Below are positions 1-13,400 of a stretch of 64,000 bases of DNA, in pieces. Location of the stretch: contig VZTJ01005217.1 in assembly GCA_013397795.1 (NCBI GenBank), positions 816,652-880,651 on the forward strand, read 5' to 3'. Under the pieces are notes generated by a model. It ran no database searches. It was not told the origin of the DNA and was given only the letters and a program-made list of their open reading frames with translations. The translations under genes and the position numbers were made by a program. The DNA is from Orthonyx spaldingii (lineage: Eukaryota > Chordata > Aves > Passeriformes > Orthonychidae). Position 1 is the stretch's first letter; each line of letters begins with the position of its first letter.

Positions 1-1213
1 TTAGTAACTTATAAAAAATTCTGTTGGGTCTCCTTCTAGCAGTCTCATCCATGTAAAGGATTTCACTTCTGCATTCCTTAAAGCTGTTCATTGCTACACA
101 TCCCACAAGCCATATTTTAACTACTTATAGCTCAGCCCTTGATTGAGGTACCCATGTAACCACTGAGAACTGCCACTGAGTGACACTCAACTCCTTGCAG
201 CTTGTTGACTTCTGGAAAAAGTCTTCCTTCAATTCCTTTTGTATTTACTACAAGCTATGTCTGTTTCAGGGGGGATTGTTTGTTTTATTTTGTTTTGGGG
301 TTTTTTTTAAGTCTAGAGCAAAACCTATTCTGCTTCATCTATTGACTGAAATCAGTAAATACCATTTAATGGAACTCCAGTTCAATTTTGTTAGGAAAAT
401 ACGCCTTTGTGTTTGCTGTTCTAGTGTTATTCAAGCAAAAGTCTCTGTATACTTCATTAGAAAAGCCAGAAATGGGTTGAAAAATGGAACTGTACTGGCT
501 GTTGTAACTTTATTAATATTTAAAGTTGGTAGCACAGTACAGATCTACCTTTGCAATAAGAAATATTTAGATAAGGCTTTTTTTCTGTCTTTCAATCACA
601 CTGGCTTTAGGAGTAGTGATGGGTACAGGATTGAGAGGCTGGACTATCATGGAGATGCAGGCTCTGGAAAAGAAACCTGTAGTCTAGATTAGACAAAAGG
701 TCTTTGCCAGACCCTTTAAAACAGCCTGTCAGAACAGGAGCCCTGCAAGAGGGAATAAGAAAAGTAGTGTAGCACCAGGTACTTGTGTTTCATGCTGCAG
801 CCTGTGATCAGTCACTAAAATGCACGTACTGCACTAAGAGTTCTCTGACAAGCCTTTCAGTGTAGTAACCTGATATGAGACAGTCATCTTGTGCTGTCAA
901 AGTTAATAAGAATTTGTCTATGGTACAGGTAAGGTTTGGATTTTGAATGCACATTAAAATTGTCCAGACTTAATGAGAAGACTGAATCTAGACTGAGACA
1001 CCAAAGGTGGACAACCCTTTTTTTTCACATGGCAGTTCTCTCCTGAGCTGCATCATCACAGCTCATCTTGCAAGTCTTCTCTAAAGCTAAATAAGCTTTT
1101 TCTGACAGAGGAATTGCTCTTTTCCCCATGCTCTGCAGCATTTTGAAAGGGCATGGCTGAAACGTAGCCCCACATCTCTCCTTTCATTGACGCTGTTCTT
1201 TTGCCACTGGCAG
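1..1213. other. SYNE2 intron, right part
   Basis: AT-rich sequence with T runs (300-308, 1018-1026). The open frame at 180-692 has no recognisable domain and is not flanked by a convincing acceptor and donor pair. I see no exon or repeat here. The next upstream SYNE2 exon must lie left of the window. Confidence 0.7.
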
Positions 1214-1401
1214 GACCTGCAGCGAGACATAGAGCAGCACACGGCGGGCGTGGAGTCCGTGTTTAACATCTGTGAAGTCCTGCTCCACGACTCAGATGCG
1301 TGTGCTAACGAGACAGAGTGTGACTCCATCCAGCAAACTAGCAGGAGCTTGGACAGGCGGTGGAGAAACATCTGTGCCATGTCTATGGAAAGGCGAATGA
1401 A
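1214..1401 (+). CDS. SYNE2: SYNE2 exon (window exon 1), spectrin repeat
   Basis: Acceptor ctggcag and donor GTGAGT give 188 nt, ending in phase 2. It encodes window residues 1-62 plus part of 63, starting DLQRDIEQHTAGVESVFN, with the RSLDRRWRNIC helix typical of a spectrin repeat. It splits a Lys codon with the next exon. Confidence 0.93.
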
Positions 1402-4400
1402 GTGAGTCTCCTCTTCTTACCCTACAGAAGCTTGTGGCAGCATTTGGGGGAAACGCTGAGTTTTGAGGAGGAAAAAGAATCCAAAGTTGATAGCTGGTGA
1501 TAAAACCTTTCTGTTCTTGCTCTCTCAGAATCGAGGAGACCTGGCGCCTGTGGCAGAGGTTTTTGGATGACTATTCTCGCTTTGAAGATTGGCTCAAAGC
1601 ATCTGAAAGCATAGCAGCTAGGCCTAATTCTTCAGAGGTTTTGTACACGCATGCAAAAGAGGAGCTGAAGAAATTTGAGGTGAATTTTTTAACTGCCTTT
1701 TTTATGCTCAGCATCAGGCTGCTGAATACTTACTGTCTGTGCAAAATGCCTGGGTCACTGGAAAACACTACTTTGGCATTGGTAGTATAGAGAACATAAA
1801 TAATTTGGTGAGTGTGCAGCTGCTAGATGTCTCAGTCTCCAGAATTTTTTTTAATGTAGAGAACACAATGCTCTGAATGGATACTTACAAGTTAAAGCCT
1901 TGCTTTTTACAGGCAAGAGACTTTTGTTGTTAGATATTTATTTTTTTCTTTCTTTTCCCAGCGAGCTAAGTCTGAGCAGATGCTTTAAAATACGGGTCTT
2001 GAAATCTGGATTTAGTTTTGCAGTTGGAAGGTTTTTGAGGGGGAGGGCATCATCTCTCTGGATGGATAATATCCACACCCTGACTCTGATCAGGGAGTGA
2101 GCTCCTGGCTTTGCCTCGCAGGCGTTCCAGCGGCAGATCCACGAGCGCCTGACACAGCTGGAGCTGATCAATAAGCAGTACCGGCGCCTGGCCCGCGAGA
2201 ACCGCACCGACTCCGCCAGCAAGCTGAAACAGATGGTGCACGAGGGCAACCAGCGCTGGGATAACCTCCAGAAACGAGTCGCTTCCATTCTCAGGAGACT
2301 CAAGGTGATGGCACAGTGGGGTGAGGGAGTGAGGAGCACTTGCAGGTTTCTGCAGGAATTACCCAAGAGCAAGCCTAGATCAGAGCAACTTTCTGTGTCC
2401 TGAGCGTAGCAGAGGAGCTCTGGAAGGGTCACCGAGTGCATGGCATAAACCTGAGCTTGGTAGACTGGTTCTTGGTAGCTGAAGAAAAGCTTAAAGGAAG
2501 GAGGAGAGCAAATTTTGGGAGGTTGGTTGCAGTACTCGCTGCTCCTGTCACACTTTCCTCTTACCCACTTTGAATGGGTGGATGTGTTCATGCACTTGCA
2601 CCTTTCCACGTATAAGAGGCAGAGAGACAAAAGGGCCCCAAGTGCGAATATGGTTTGGAGTTTCCAGCTCAGCTCTACTTCATGCCAAGCTGTGATTCCC
2701 CAAAAAGACATTAAACATGTAGATGTGATACAAAGGCACAGCTCCTGCTGGGCTGCCTGCCTGATGAGGAATGTTGTTGAAGAGTGTATTTGTGACACTT
2801 CAAAGAAGTATCCTGCTCATCAATTAAACTGATCTCTGGGCAGATACTCTGTGCTTTGCCCTGAGGGAAACTTGTCACTGCCAGATTTTAAAATATAGCA
2901 GTGCTGCAAGCAGCTAACAGGGAAAGCTGTTAGCTCCCAAAAGTCAGTGGATGAGGCAGTGAGAGCAGTGATGGGGTTTGATCTGTGCAGCTACGAATTG
3001 TTATATTTGGTATAAGATCCCCTTCCTGATCAGTAAATCCACCCATGAGAGCAGGCAAGCTGCACGTCTGTTAGCAGCTTCTGTGGGGCATGCCATGCCA
3101 AACAGTGCATTCCTTACACTGCTGTGGTCATCCTTGATCCAATCTCTCCATTGTAAAATCAGTAAAAACTGATTTTAATCTCATAGCTTTAATTGCTTTA
3201 ATTAGAGGTGGGGTTTGCTTCCTTTGTTTATCTCTGTTTTCAGTGTAGAACAAATTAGACGTTAAGCCTCAGTCCAAGTAACTGTCACACTGGTATAATG
3301 ATGTGGGAGAAGGAATGTGTGGAATCAAAAATACAATTTTATAGAAGCATCTTGAACTGCTAAAATTTTACTCGTTCTTTTGTACAAATAGTGTGCTGGT
3401 ATAGGGTACTGTTCTAGCATCACTACAGAAAGAGGACAGGTTTTATACATGTCATGCTGCTGTTTGTGTCCTGATGGCCTTTAAGGTGAAGAGGAGTTTT
3501 TAAACAAAACACCGCTTTCAGAGAGCTCCTGTGACCTGTCTCTTTTAGTAGCTGAAGTGATTTAACACTGGCTCCTTTTTTCCATCCAGCACTTCACCAA
3601 TCGGAGAGATGAGTTTGAGGGGACGAGGGAAAGCATCCTCGTCTGGCTCACAGAAATGGACCTACAGCTGACAAACGTGGAGCACTTCTCAAAAAGTAAC
3701 TTCGATGACAAAATGCGCCAGTTAAATGTACGTATCCTCATGCACAGTTGTTTACTATAGCCGAGTGATCCTGTTGGGCTGCCCTCTCTTGATAGAATCA
3801 TCCATTTTCTGTAACTTCCCAATAGCCACCAGATCCCTGTAGGACTGTATTTGTTTGAAGACAGCAGTGAATTGTTAAGACATATTGTCTGAATCAAAAT
3901 TAAGTTGTGCAGTATTTAATTCAGATTCAGTGTTCAAGCTCAGTTCTATCCTGCCATTTTCTCCTGACAATGTGTGTCAGTGACAGTGGTGCCAAGCCTG
4001 GAAAGCAGCAGATGCTGGTTAAAAATAAGAGCTACATTCCTAAATTCTGGCATGTTTTTCTGGTGCAAATATTTTTTGAATTGTCATTGTAGTACAGTCT
4101 CTCCTCTGAGCTCTTTGTTTGTGGCTGGGAATTTGAACAGAAATTAAGCATCAGGAATGTGCAGTGATTCTAAGGAATATACTAGCTCTTTGCTACCTTA
4201 TATGCTCATTTCTCTTTTCTCTCTGCACTGTTACTGTTTTGGGATGTAGATTTACTGTTGTAAGGCTGGAGGCCCAAACAACCAAACAAACTTCTTGGCT
4301 ACTGAGAAAAAGATTATGTGTACCCAACAGAAAAGTAAACTCTGATTAGCTGAACTCTGGTATCGTGGTCCCCTGCAGGCTCAGGACACTGCAGCCATAC

Positions 4401-7400
4401 TGATGTACACGTGGGTGGAAAATGCCACTTCATTTGGAACTGTAATTCTGCTGATAAAACAAACCTTTGGACCTCTTGAGTGAAAAGATATTTGCCAGAA
4501 TAAATTAGACAACGATGTAAATTGCCGCTTGTCTTTCATTGCAGTGAGCTAGAAAACAGGGACAAACCTTAGGCTAGAAAGGGCCTGTGGAGAAGTAATT
4601 ATTTTTCTTGTATGTTTCAAATAGGGTTTCCAACAGGAAATTACGTTAAACGCCAATAAGATTGATCAGCTAATCGTTTTTGGGGAGCAGTTGATTCAGA
4701 AGAGTGAGCCTTTGGATGCCATCCTGATTGAAGATGAATTGGAAGAGCTTCATCGATATTGTCAGGAGGTGTTTGGGCGAGTTGCCCGGTTCCATCAAAG
4801 ACTGACTTCAAGGGATCCTGTAAGAAGCAACAGTTCTTTCAATGCTGTGACAGGATTTTGGTGTTTGAATTGCAATGCTTATTTTGGTTTTTGAATTGCA
4901 ATTGCTTATTCCTAGCAGCTTGACTGAGTGGTTTGAGCTCTAGGGGGTCAGGAGCTCTGCAGTAGATGTGCCAGCCTTGCTAAATCTTGGTTGCCAATCC
5001 TTTCATGCCTCTCCATCTGCAGAATCTGGATAGTAGCATGGAGGTAGTTCATAAGGTTCAGAATTATATAGCTGTGGCTTGAAGGCTTCAAAACCTTTTT
5101 TGGTGTTTTTAATATCACTTTGTTTTCCTTACCATCAAAAACTTGCTTAGAATACCTCTTTATATATTTGTTTGTCCACTCCATCTGTCTACTTTGTTGT
5201 GAGAATCCTGAAGGGGACAGCATCCCCTTTGCTTTTCCCTGGGAGCTTTCAACTGATTCTCAGTTTGCTTGGCCTCAAAAAGAAAGAATATCTCTTAGAA
5301 AGGCAGGTCAAGGAAGTAACATGAGCAACTACAAGTAGCTGTTCACTCCTGCCTGAGCATCATTTCCTTACTGACCTATTAAGTCCGTTTGGAACTGGGT
5401 ACTCCTCCTGCAAACTGGAGAGATGTTATGGTGGTAGTTGAGTGCCTTGAAAGAGGGAAGGTAGCTGCTGATGTGAGGGTTGGTTTTGGCAAAAGAGGAA
5501 GAAGGCAGAAATTATGTCTCCCTTTAATTTTAGGCACATGGTCTTTGGTTACTGCAGCTGACCACACAACTGTCTTCACTAGTACTGTGTGGCTCAATCA
5601 TTAGCTCATTAAGATCTCTTGTAAATAAATCTTAATATGCAATAATTGCTGCTTATTTGTAGGGATTGGACGATGAAAAAGATAACTCTGAAAATGAGAC
5701 AGACCAGGAAGACTCCAGAGAAATCCAGAATGATCCCTGGCATAAGAAGGCCATCACTGAGGGGCCCTCATCGACACAGTCCCTTTGCCACCTTGTGCCC
5801 CCTGCTCAAGGCCATGAGAGATCAGGCTGTGAGACCCCTGTCAGCGTTGACTCCATCCCACTGGAGTGGGATCACACAGGTGACGTGGGAGGTTCTTCCT
5901 CTCATGAAGATGATGAAGAAGCAACATACTACAGTGCTCTGTCAGGTGAGAACCAATGCCCAGCAGTTTGGTTTGACATGGACAGCTGGAGGATGTCCCT
6001 GTGTGGGAAGGGAGGGGGACTGAAGTCTTGCTCCCACACTGGTGATCAGTTGGTTTTCAAGTACCATTAATAGAAGTGAGCAGTCTCATCTCTTAGATGT
6101 CTTGATGAAGGAAATTGTACTGTCTAAACCAAGCTCTTATTTTTAGAAACATAAGGTTTTAGAAGTCGTTCTGTTTAAGAATATTTGAAAATGGTAACAA
6201 CCATTCTTTGTTCTTTGTCTTTGCTGTCCCTCATTGTTTCGGTTGTTTTTAATAGTTGGAAAATATTGAATAGTGAGGAAAATGACATTATTCTTTTTTC
6301 AGATGTAGAAATCACTGAAAACCCTGAGGCATATCTTAAAATGACCACAAAAACTTTGAAAGCATCTTCTGGTAGGCACCTGCTAATGCATGTGTCTGAA
6401 CATGGCAATCTCCCTGTGCTGCACGCTATATTCCTCAACCTCTCTCATACGTAATGTCTGACTTCCTGCCTTGTGTGGACACCATGTCTCATCCTGCCAT
6501 GGTGTTCTTACGCTGCAGTATCCACATGTACATTAAAAGCAGTCAAGAACACACCATTTAGGTTTTGCCTGGTAAATGCCAAGGTGGTTAATGTGCATTT
6601 CATTGTACTGATCCAAAGTCTTTTGGTTCTTTCTCGGTGGTTTGCTCTGGGTAGTATCAATTTTTGGTTGTTTCTAATTTTGGTGCTGTAATTACTGAAG
6701 GCAGTAGCTTCAACCCTGCAAGTAATTTATTTTTGTGGTTTGTTCATGACAGAACTATGTGTGTCCTGTCTGTTAAATCCAGAACAAACATTCTCCAAAC
6801 CAGGACGTGTCTTAACTTGTCCCTACTGTGATAGTTATTGTTGGGATGCAAACTTTACAAAACCATGGTGCAGCCTTGTCTTTTTTTTTTTTTTTTTGAA
6901 TACTCATACCTGTATTCAAGCATTTTCCAGAAGAAAACAGAATGTCCCATAACTGCATGGCTCTCATCTCATTACCTTTGAAACACTGTTGATGTTTTGC
7001 AAATGTGCATGCTTTGCAAGGAAAGCTGCAAAACTGTCATTTTTATGCCATAACTTGATGCCATTTTATTCAAAGCGCTTTTCTAACTTCATACAAAGCA
7101 ACAGCTTCCTCGTGGAGGCAGGATCTTGCACTCATGGTGTGTGGTTTTGGTTTTATTTGTTTCAGGAAAGTCTGTTCCAGAAGCTCATCCTTGGCATTCT
7201 CCGGGTAGCCCAGTCTGCAGGAAACACAGATATAACCAGGCAGAGATGACTGGAAATGTGTTGTCTGGACCACAGACAAGTACTCCCTATAAACCAGACT
7301 ATGTGAGTTGGAGGCTCTCTGGGCACTGAACCTGTCCTACGCAGTCTGTCTGTTTGCTTGTTTGTTTGTTGTTCTGTGTAACTCCATCCTCTTCCCTTCT

Positions 7401-10400
7401 CCAGCATCAAGGAACAGAACAGTTGGGGTGGGGAGTTTTCACTTCGTGCAACTTAGACATTATTTCTGGTGGCTTGGGTTGGACTCTTGGTCAGGGTCTG
7501 CAGGAACTTCCTTCCTCTATTGTCACAGGACAAGTCTAGGAGAATTTAACCCCCTCAAAGGAGAGGGTGTGAATCTCTTGATACTTCCTGACATATCTCC
7601 TTTCCTACGCAAATTTAAGGGTCCTTTTCTAACATGCAACACACCATTTAATCTGCTTCTAGTCGCTGAAAAATGTGCCAAAATGGCTTATTGTCCATTG
7701 GTACCTCAGCCAGGGCTTCACCAGCAGCTGCCAGGCTCAGTGGGTCTGGACCCATTGTCAGCACTCTTCAGACAGGGTGGTACTGGTATCTGGCTGCTTT
7801 TGTCATCATTAATTCAGTCTCAGAGCCTTAGAGTCAATATTGCCAAGACCCACAATCAAACAAAGAGCATCAGCAAATGTACATTGTCTGGTACATGTAG
7901 TGCAAAAGCAATTAATTTGCCCTGTCCACTCTTGCGGTAATTGGCATCACTGTGGTGTGTGTTTGTTTACTGGGAAGGCACAGAGAGCCAGTGTGAACTG
8001 TTAGCAAAGCTGCAGAAGCCCTGTGCTAAATCTGATGTGCAGGAGCTCAGCAGCAGCCCAGCCACCCCAAAGTAACACAGATTAGGTTGGACCTTTGACA
8101 TCCTGGTAACCTGCAGGGCTCACCCACCAAAATGTCATTCCAGGCGAAGCAGCTCAGCTCTGCAAGCAGCAGCAGCAGCAAGGAGAAAATTCCATCTGCC
8201 AGCATGAGCGATGAGGAGCCCCAAGATGACCAAGAACTTGTGAATATAGCAGCAGCAGAGAAGCAGTCAGGTACAGAGCATCAGGAGTGGCTTTGGGGCT
8301 GTGGTGTTTGTCCTTTGACTCTGGGGGGACAAAGCAGAGATGGCACAAAGGCAGCACTTTTGGGGAAAATAATTAAATTAATGTATTTTGCCGAGTTTCA
8401 CTGAGCTGCCTTCTCACCTGGTTCTGTCCAACCCGTGTGTGCTGTTCTCAGCTTTCACGTTTTCTGCCAGAATTGAGATTTTTCTCTCTGGTAATACACG
8501 TCTCTCTCTTTGCTTGTTGCAATAAACGGGAACAATTTTGCTTTTGTGTGATACTGAACACTTCAGAGACTTTTAATCAGATTCCAAACCGAAGTCTGTC
8601 TAAAATAAGATTGCTGTGTGGAGTTACTGGTACTCCATACAACAAGATGCTACAGCTCCCATTTGCAGAAACGTTTTGTCAAAACTGGTAATGTATTCTG
8701 TCCTTCAGCGTATTTACACTGGTCCTTTCATCCAAACAGACCAGCAAGCTGCTTCTCTTGACCTTTTAGGACCTCATTCCTGGTTTCAGGTGCTTGAGAT
8801 TGTAACAACACATTGTACTGTGATCACAAAAGCAAATCTTGTGATAAGAAGAAGGCTGCAGCTACATGCACCAGCTTAGTTTGTGTCTCTGGTCTCACAC
8901 ATGGTCCAGGGTTGCGTTCCATACCTGGGATGAACAGAAAGAACCTGAGAATGGTTTAGATGTGTTTTCAGAAAGAGTTAGTGTTCACACAGGTGGCATC
9001 TCCATGTCCTTTAGCACTGAATTGATGAAACTTAGAGTCATTAGAATGGTTTGGGTTGGAAGAGACCTTAAAGTTATCTAGACCCAACCATGAGCAGGGA
9101 CACCTTCCACCAGACCAGGTTGCTCCAAGCCCCATCCAGCCTGGCCTTGAACACTTCCAGGGATGGGGCAGCCACAGCTTCTCTGGGCAACCTGTGCCAG
9201 GGCCTCAGCACCCTCACAGTAAGGAATTTCTTCCTAATATCCAATCTAAACCTGCCCTCTTTCAGTTTAAAGCCATTACACCTTGTCCTGTCAATACACA
9301 GCCATCTCAAAGGTTCCTCTCCAGCTCTCTTGGAGCCCTTGTAGGCACTAGAAGTTGCTCTAAGGTCTCCCCAGAGCCTTCTCTTCTCCAGGCTAAACAG
9401 CCCCAACTCTCTCAACCTGTCTTTACAGGAGAGGTGCTCCAGCCCTCTCATCATCTTTATGGCTTCTTCTGGACTCTCTGGCAGCTTCACGTAGACATAA
9501 AACACAAACCCAGGTCCTAACTGCTGGATCAGATTTGTGCTGTGATGAATTTTGGTGTCCACCAAATCACAACTGGGCTTATTGAATTCTGTCTCCTTAG
9601 ATTTGCTCTGTTCTTCCAAGTGAATTAAGACATCTCCAATTACTGTGATTAAAATTTGGTGTAGCATTGCTATGTGGGTAACTTGACCCACAATATGAAA
9701 TTTAGAGACTGCAGAATCTCAAGAAAAAAATGTGGCTGAATAACAGTAATACATCACAGCAATTATTTGGTCTGAAATAGAACGGAGAATAATTTACTTG
9801 CAAAACTTCTTGCATCTGTTTTGCACACTCCTTCCTTTACTGAAGATTTAAATGTTTGTTTTTTATGATTTGCAGGAATTATTGATAGGTGGGAGCTCAT
9901 CCAAGCTCAAGACCTCAGAAATAAACTTAGGATGAAACAGAAATTGCAGCAGTGGCAGCAGCTGGACTCAGACCTCAGCGACATCTCTGCTTGGCTTGAT
10001 AAAACTGAGCAAGAGCTGGAAGAGCTGCAAAAAGTGAAGCTTCCAGCCAGCATGCAGGCATTGGAACAACAGGTCAAGAAATTGAAAGTAAGTTATGGCA
10101 CACTGAGAAGAAGGATTTCAAGATGCTGATGTTTTTTATCATTGTGTTCTCCTGGGATCAGCTGGCAGCATGGGTGCCAATAGCAATGTTCCTGTGCCAC
10201 AGGGGAGCTGAACTGCTCTCAGCCAAGAGGAATAAGGAGGGTCTTAGGCAAGGTGCTTCTGTTTTCATATACAGAGATTGGCAGACAGAAGTAAAAACCT
10301 CTCCACCTCTCCCTTTCTGTTTTCTTGCACAGTGATATCAACACCTTTTCCTTGTTCTGTGCCATTCCCCTCTATGCAAACCAGAAACAGATTGAAAACC

Positions 10401-13400
10401 AGCCAGGTCAACAGGCTGCAAAGTCTAGGCTGATTTTTTTTTAAATTGACTTAAGGGTAGGGTGTGATTCCAGCAGGAGGCTGACAAAGATCTGCTCTAA
10501 AGCTGTGGTTTCTGCAGGTGGAGCCGGCAAGTTACCAGGGCACGTGTAAGAGCTGGGGCCTTGGGACACAGGTAGTGAAATGCCTCAGGTTGAAGTCTGA
10601 GAGAGCAAGTGTTCCTGAAATGTGTGGAAGTGCAAAATCCCTGTGTGCTCACCCCTCACCAGCAGCCCCATGTGGAGTCACCCTGAGGCTGCTGCTCAGT
10701 CTGGTGTCTCCCTTGGGGTGATGCTCACAAACAGGACACTGCAGGGCAGAGGAGGGATTTCTTAGGCATGCTGAGGGTATGTTTAAGCCTGCACATCCTG
10801 GAGTAGTTACTAGGCCAGGGACAATGACTCTGCACTCCAGTAGGATCAACGCTTCCGAGTGGAGGGAGGTGTTTCCCTTCAGCCTGGAGTTGGGTGTTTG
10901 ACCTCCTCAAGGAGCAGAGCTTCACTTCTTCTCTCTTCTGTATCTGCTTAATAGGAGTGCAGCTGGGTGTAAATCCCCTTTTCAGACAGTTTGGCTTTAC
11001 AGAGGTGTTAAAAGAGCCAGTGTGCTCTAAGAAGTGAATTTCCTGAGGTGTCAGGACATCCCAGTTGCCTGGGATAAGGATAAAGCCAGTCTGCCTGCAG
11101 ACAGGCTTACTGGTGTTTAGAAGTCTGTGGTGGACTCTTTGCTTTGTCTGATATTAAAAGAAACTTTATGGCTTGGAGGAGGGGGACAGGATTCTTTGAT
11201 GGATGAAAAGTAATTTAGACCAGCAGTTTTCAACAAGTGGAACTCAGATCTTGGGAATACACAGATCAACACTCTTGGACAGAAAGGCTGCTGAGAAAAG
11301 CAGTCTGGTCTGTGTGGCTTGTGGGATTCATCCTGCAGCTCTTACTTTTCCTACTGCAGGAGCAACTTGGAAAAGACCTGAGTACCTTGATTTAAACTGT
11401 AAACTGGAGGGTGCAAGGGAGGTGCTGTTTGGCATTCTATTTTTTTAAAAAACCTTCAGAAATATAGGGTCAGCCTTAACACAAAGGTGGTTAGATGATA
11501 TGACTGTGACTTTGCAAATTCCATATTATTCCCCCTGCAAAGGGAGAAGGGAAGAGCAGGCAGGACTGCCTTTGGGCCTCAACAAGACAGAGAAATGGGC
11601 TGACAGAAACTCAGACCAGAGAGAAGAAAAATAATTTCTCACAATGGAGTGGTCTGGTGTGGGACCAGGGGCCCAGGGGGGGTGGGGAATCTCCCTTCTG
11701 GGAGATATTGAAAATTTGAGTGGATGAGACCCTCAACATCCTGCTCAGAGTTTGAAGTTGGTCCTGTTTGAAACAGGAAAATGGAGTACAGACTTCCAGA
11801 TGTCCCTGTTAGCATTATTCTAGGATTCTGGGGTGGCAAAACCTTTATCAATGAGGAGAAAATGCCATGTGATGATCTGTGGAAGTGTTTGTCCAAATGT
11901 CAGGGGAAGAGGCAGCTCAGAGGAGTGGGAAGGCAGATGTGGATTAAGTCATAATGCCTGTGACTTAGAGAGAAGCACAAGCCCAGTCACACTTATTTTC
12001 TTCAAAGTGAAGGGTTTGGCTTTAAAAAAACGCAAACATAAACCTACCTTAATATGTTTCTTAGCAGCATTGAAAAAGCACCAGATTCAAACATCCTTCC
12101 CCAATACCTGTGGTACTTTTGATTGTGTGGTTTTATTGTAAATAAATGTAAATAAAACATGTTTTTCATTATTCATAAAAGCCCCTAATCCTCTTTTTCT
12201 ACCAGGACATACTTAAAGCATTTGACAACTACAAAGCAGTGTTGCTTTCTGCTAACCTGAGCAGCAAAGAATTCCAGAAGGCAGACAGCACAGAATTCAA
12301 GGAGCTGCAGAACAGGCTTCACAAGGTCAACTTGCACTGGGAGAAAGCAACTCGTGCGCTGGACAGCTGGAGGAAGGGTTTACAACAAGCCTTACTGCAC
12401 TGCCAGGTGCATATCACAGGCCAGTTTTCTCTTTGGGCTGCTGCTGAGGGGTACATAAGGGGAGAGGGCAGAGGGGTAAATCCTACACATCGGTGGAATG
12501 GTCGCTCACAATCCAAGATACTTTGTTTTCTTATCAAGTTGCCTCTGATGGATTGAAATGCTTTGGTAAAATTACCTTTCAAGTGGATAATGCCCTTTTA
12601 CTGCATAGGTGGAATAGTTTAACAAGGTTTCTGTACCCTCACTAATGGTGAATTTGTGGTGGCTCTGTCTAATCTGGGATGGGCATTTTGTCTGTTGGTG
12701 AAGGAAGGCACTGCAAAGGTGTTTTTTCTCTTATGTGCCAATCTTTTGTTTCTTTAGGATTTCCACGACCAGAGCCAAAAGCTAATCCTGTGGTTAGCAA
12801 GTGCTGAAAGCCGGAGGAATGAAGCACAAATCACAGATCCCAATGCTGATCCCAATACAATACTGGAATGCCAGAAGGAGCTAATGGTAAGTGTAGTCTC
12901 AACTGCAGCACCTCAGCTCTCACCACACAATGAAGAGCAGGATGTTTCTGTCTCACAGTGTCTGCAGCCTGTCCTCAGACCTGCTGTACTCAGGCATGTG
13001 GGTGGTTTTTGAAATGGACCAAGATATTGCCTGTACAAGACACTAGTTCCATAATTACACATCATAATTAAGATGCTTATGAGCAGTATTTATGCTGGAG
13101 TAAGACTTCCAATTTCCAAAATTTAATGTCCTCTCTGTATGAATTACCTGGTGCTAGAACTATTTTTAAATGTTAGTTCAAGCAGGTACAACCTGTCTCT
13201 TCAAGAGAACTTAATTTCCTGTGTCGCTGTAATAACAATTCCTGTGCCTTGTGGATTCTCAGGCAGGTTGTACTGTTCTTTAAAGCCTTCCAGAGTTCCT
13301 CCTTTTGGGACAACATCCTTAAAGTTGGGGGTAACAGTCTGTTGTGCTGTGTTTTGTTTGTTTGTTCTAAGCAACTGGAGAAAGAGCTGCTGGAGCAACA

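Larger units (their letters stand above)
1680..5662. other. SYNE2 introns between window exons 2 and 6
   Basis: Introns 1680-2121, 2305-3589, 3728-4624 and 4820-5662. No CR1, LTR or RNA gene recognised. All four are bounded by canonical GT and AG, and the flanking exon phases leave no room for a missed out-of-phase exon. A missed symmetric cassette exon cannot be excluded. Confidence 0.6.
5946..9875. other. SYNE2 introns between window exons 6 and 10
   Basis: Introns 5946-6302, 6372-7165, 7303-8116 and 8271-9875. The last contains a CR1 copy at 9037-9478. A T run lies at 6881-6897 and a TTTG-rich patch at 7352-7368. A 210-codon open frame at 7308-7940 is intronic and shows no domain. Confidence 0.6.

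Noticed and set aside
180..692. 170-codon open frame at the left edge
   Set aside because: Phe/Leu-rich translation of AT-rich intron with no splice-site pair or domain.
1938..2798. 286-codon open frame on the minus strand
   Set aside because: It lies antisense over SYNE2 window exon 3 and its introns. Its protein shows no domain, and the GC-rich exon explains the lack of stops.
7308..7940. 210-codon open frame in a SYNE2 intron
   Set aside because: It starts at the exon 8 donor region and runs through intron. It has no splice support, domain or codon pattern.
9074..9691. 205-codon minus-strand frame that looks protein-like
   Set aside because: The protein-like half is the CR1 ORF2 C-terminal tail and the rest is chance extension. 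It is a retrotransposon fragment, not a host gene.
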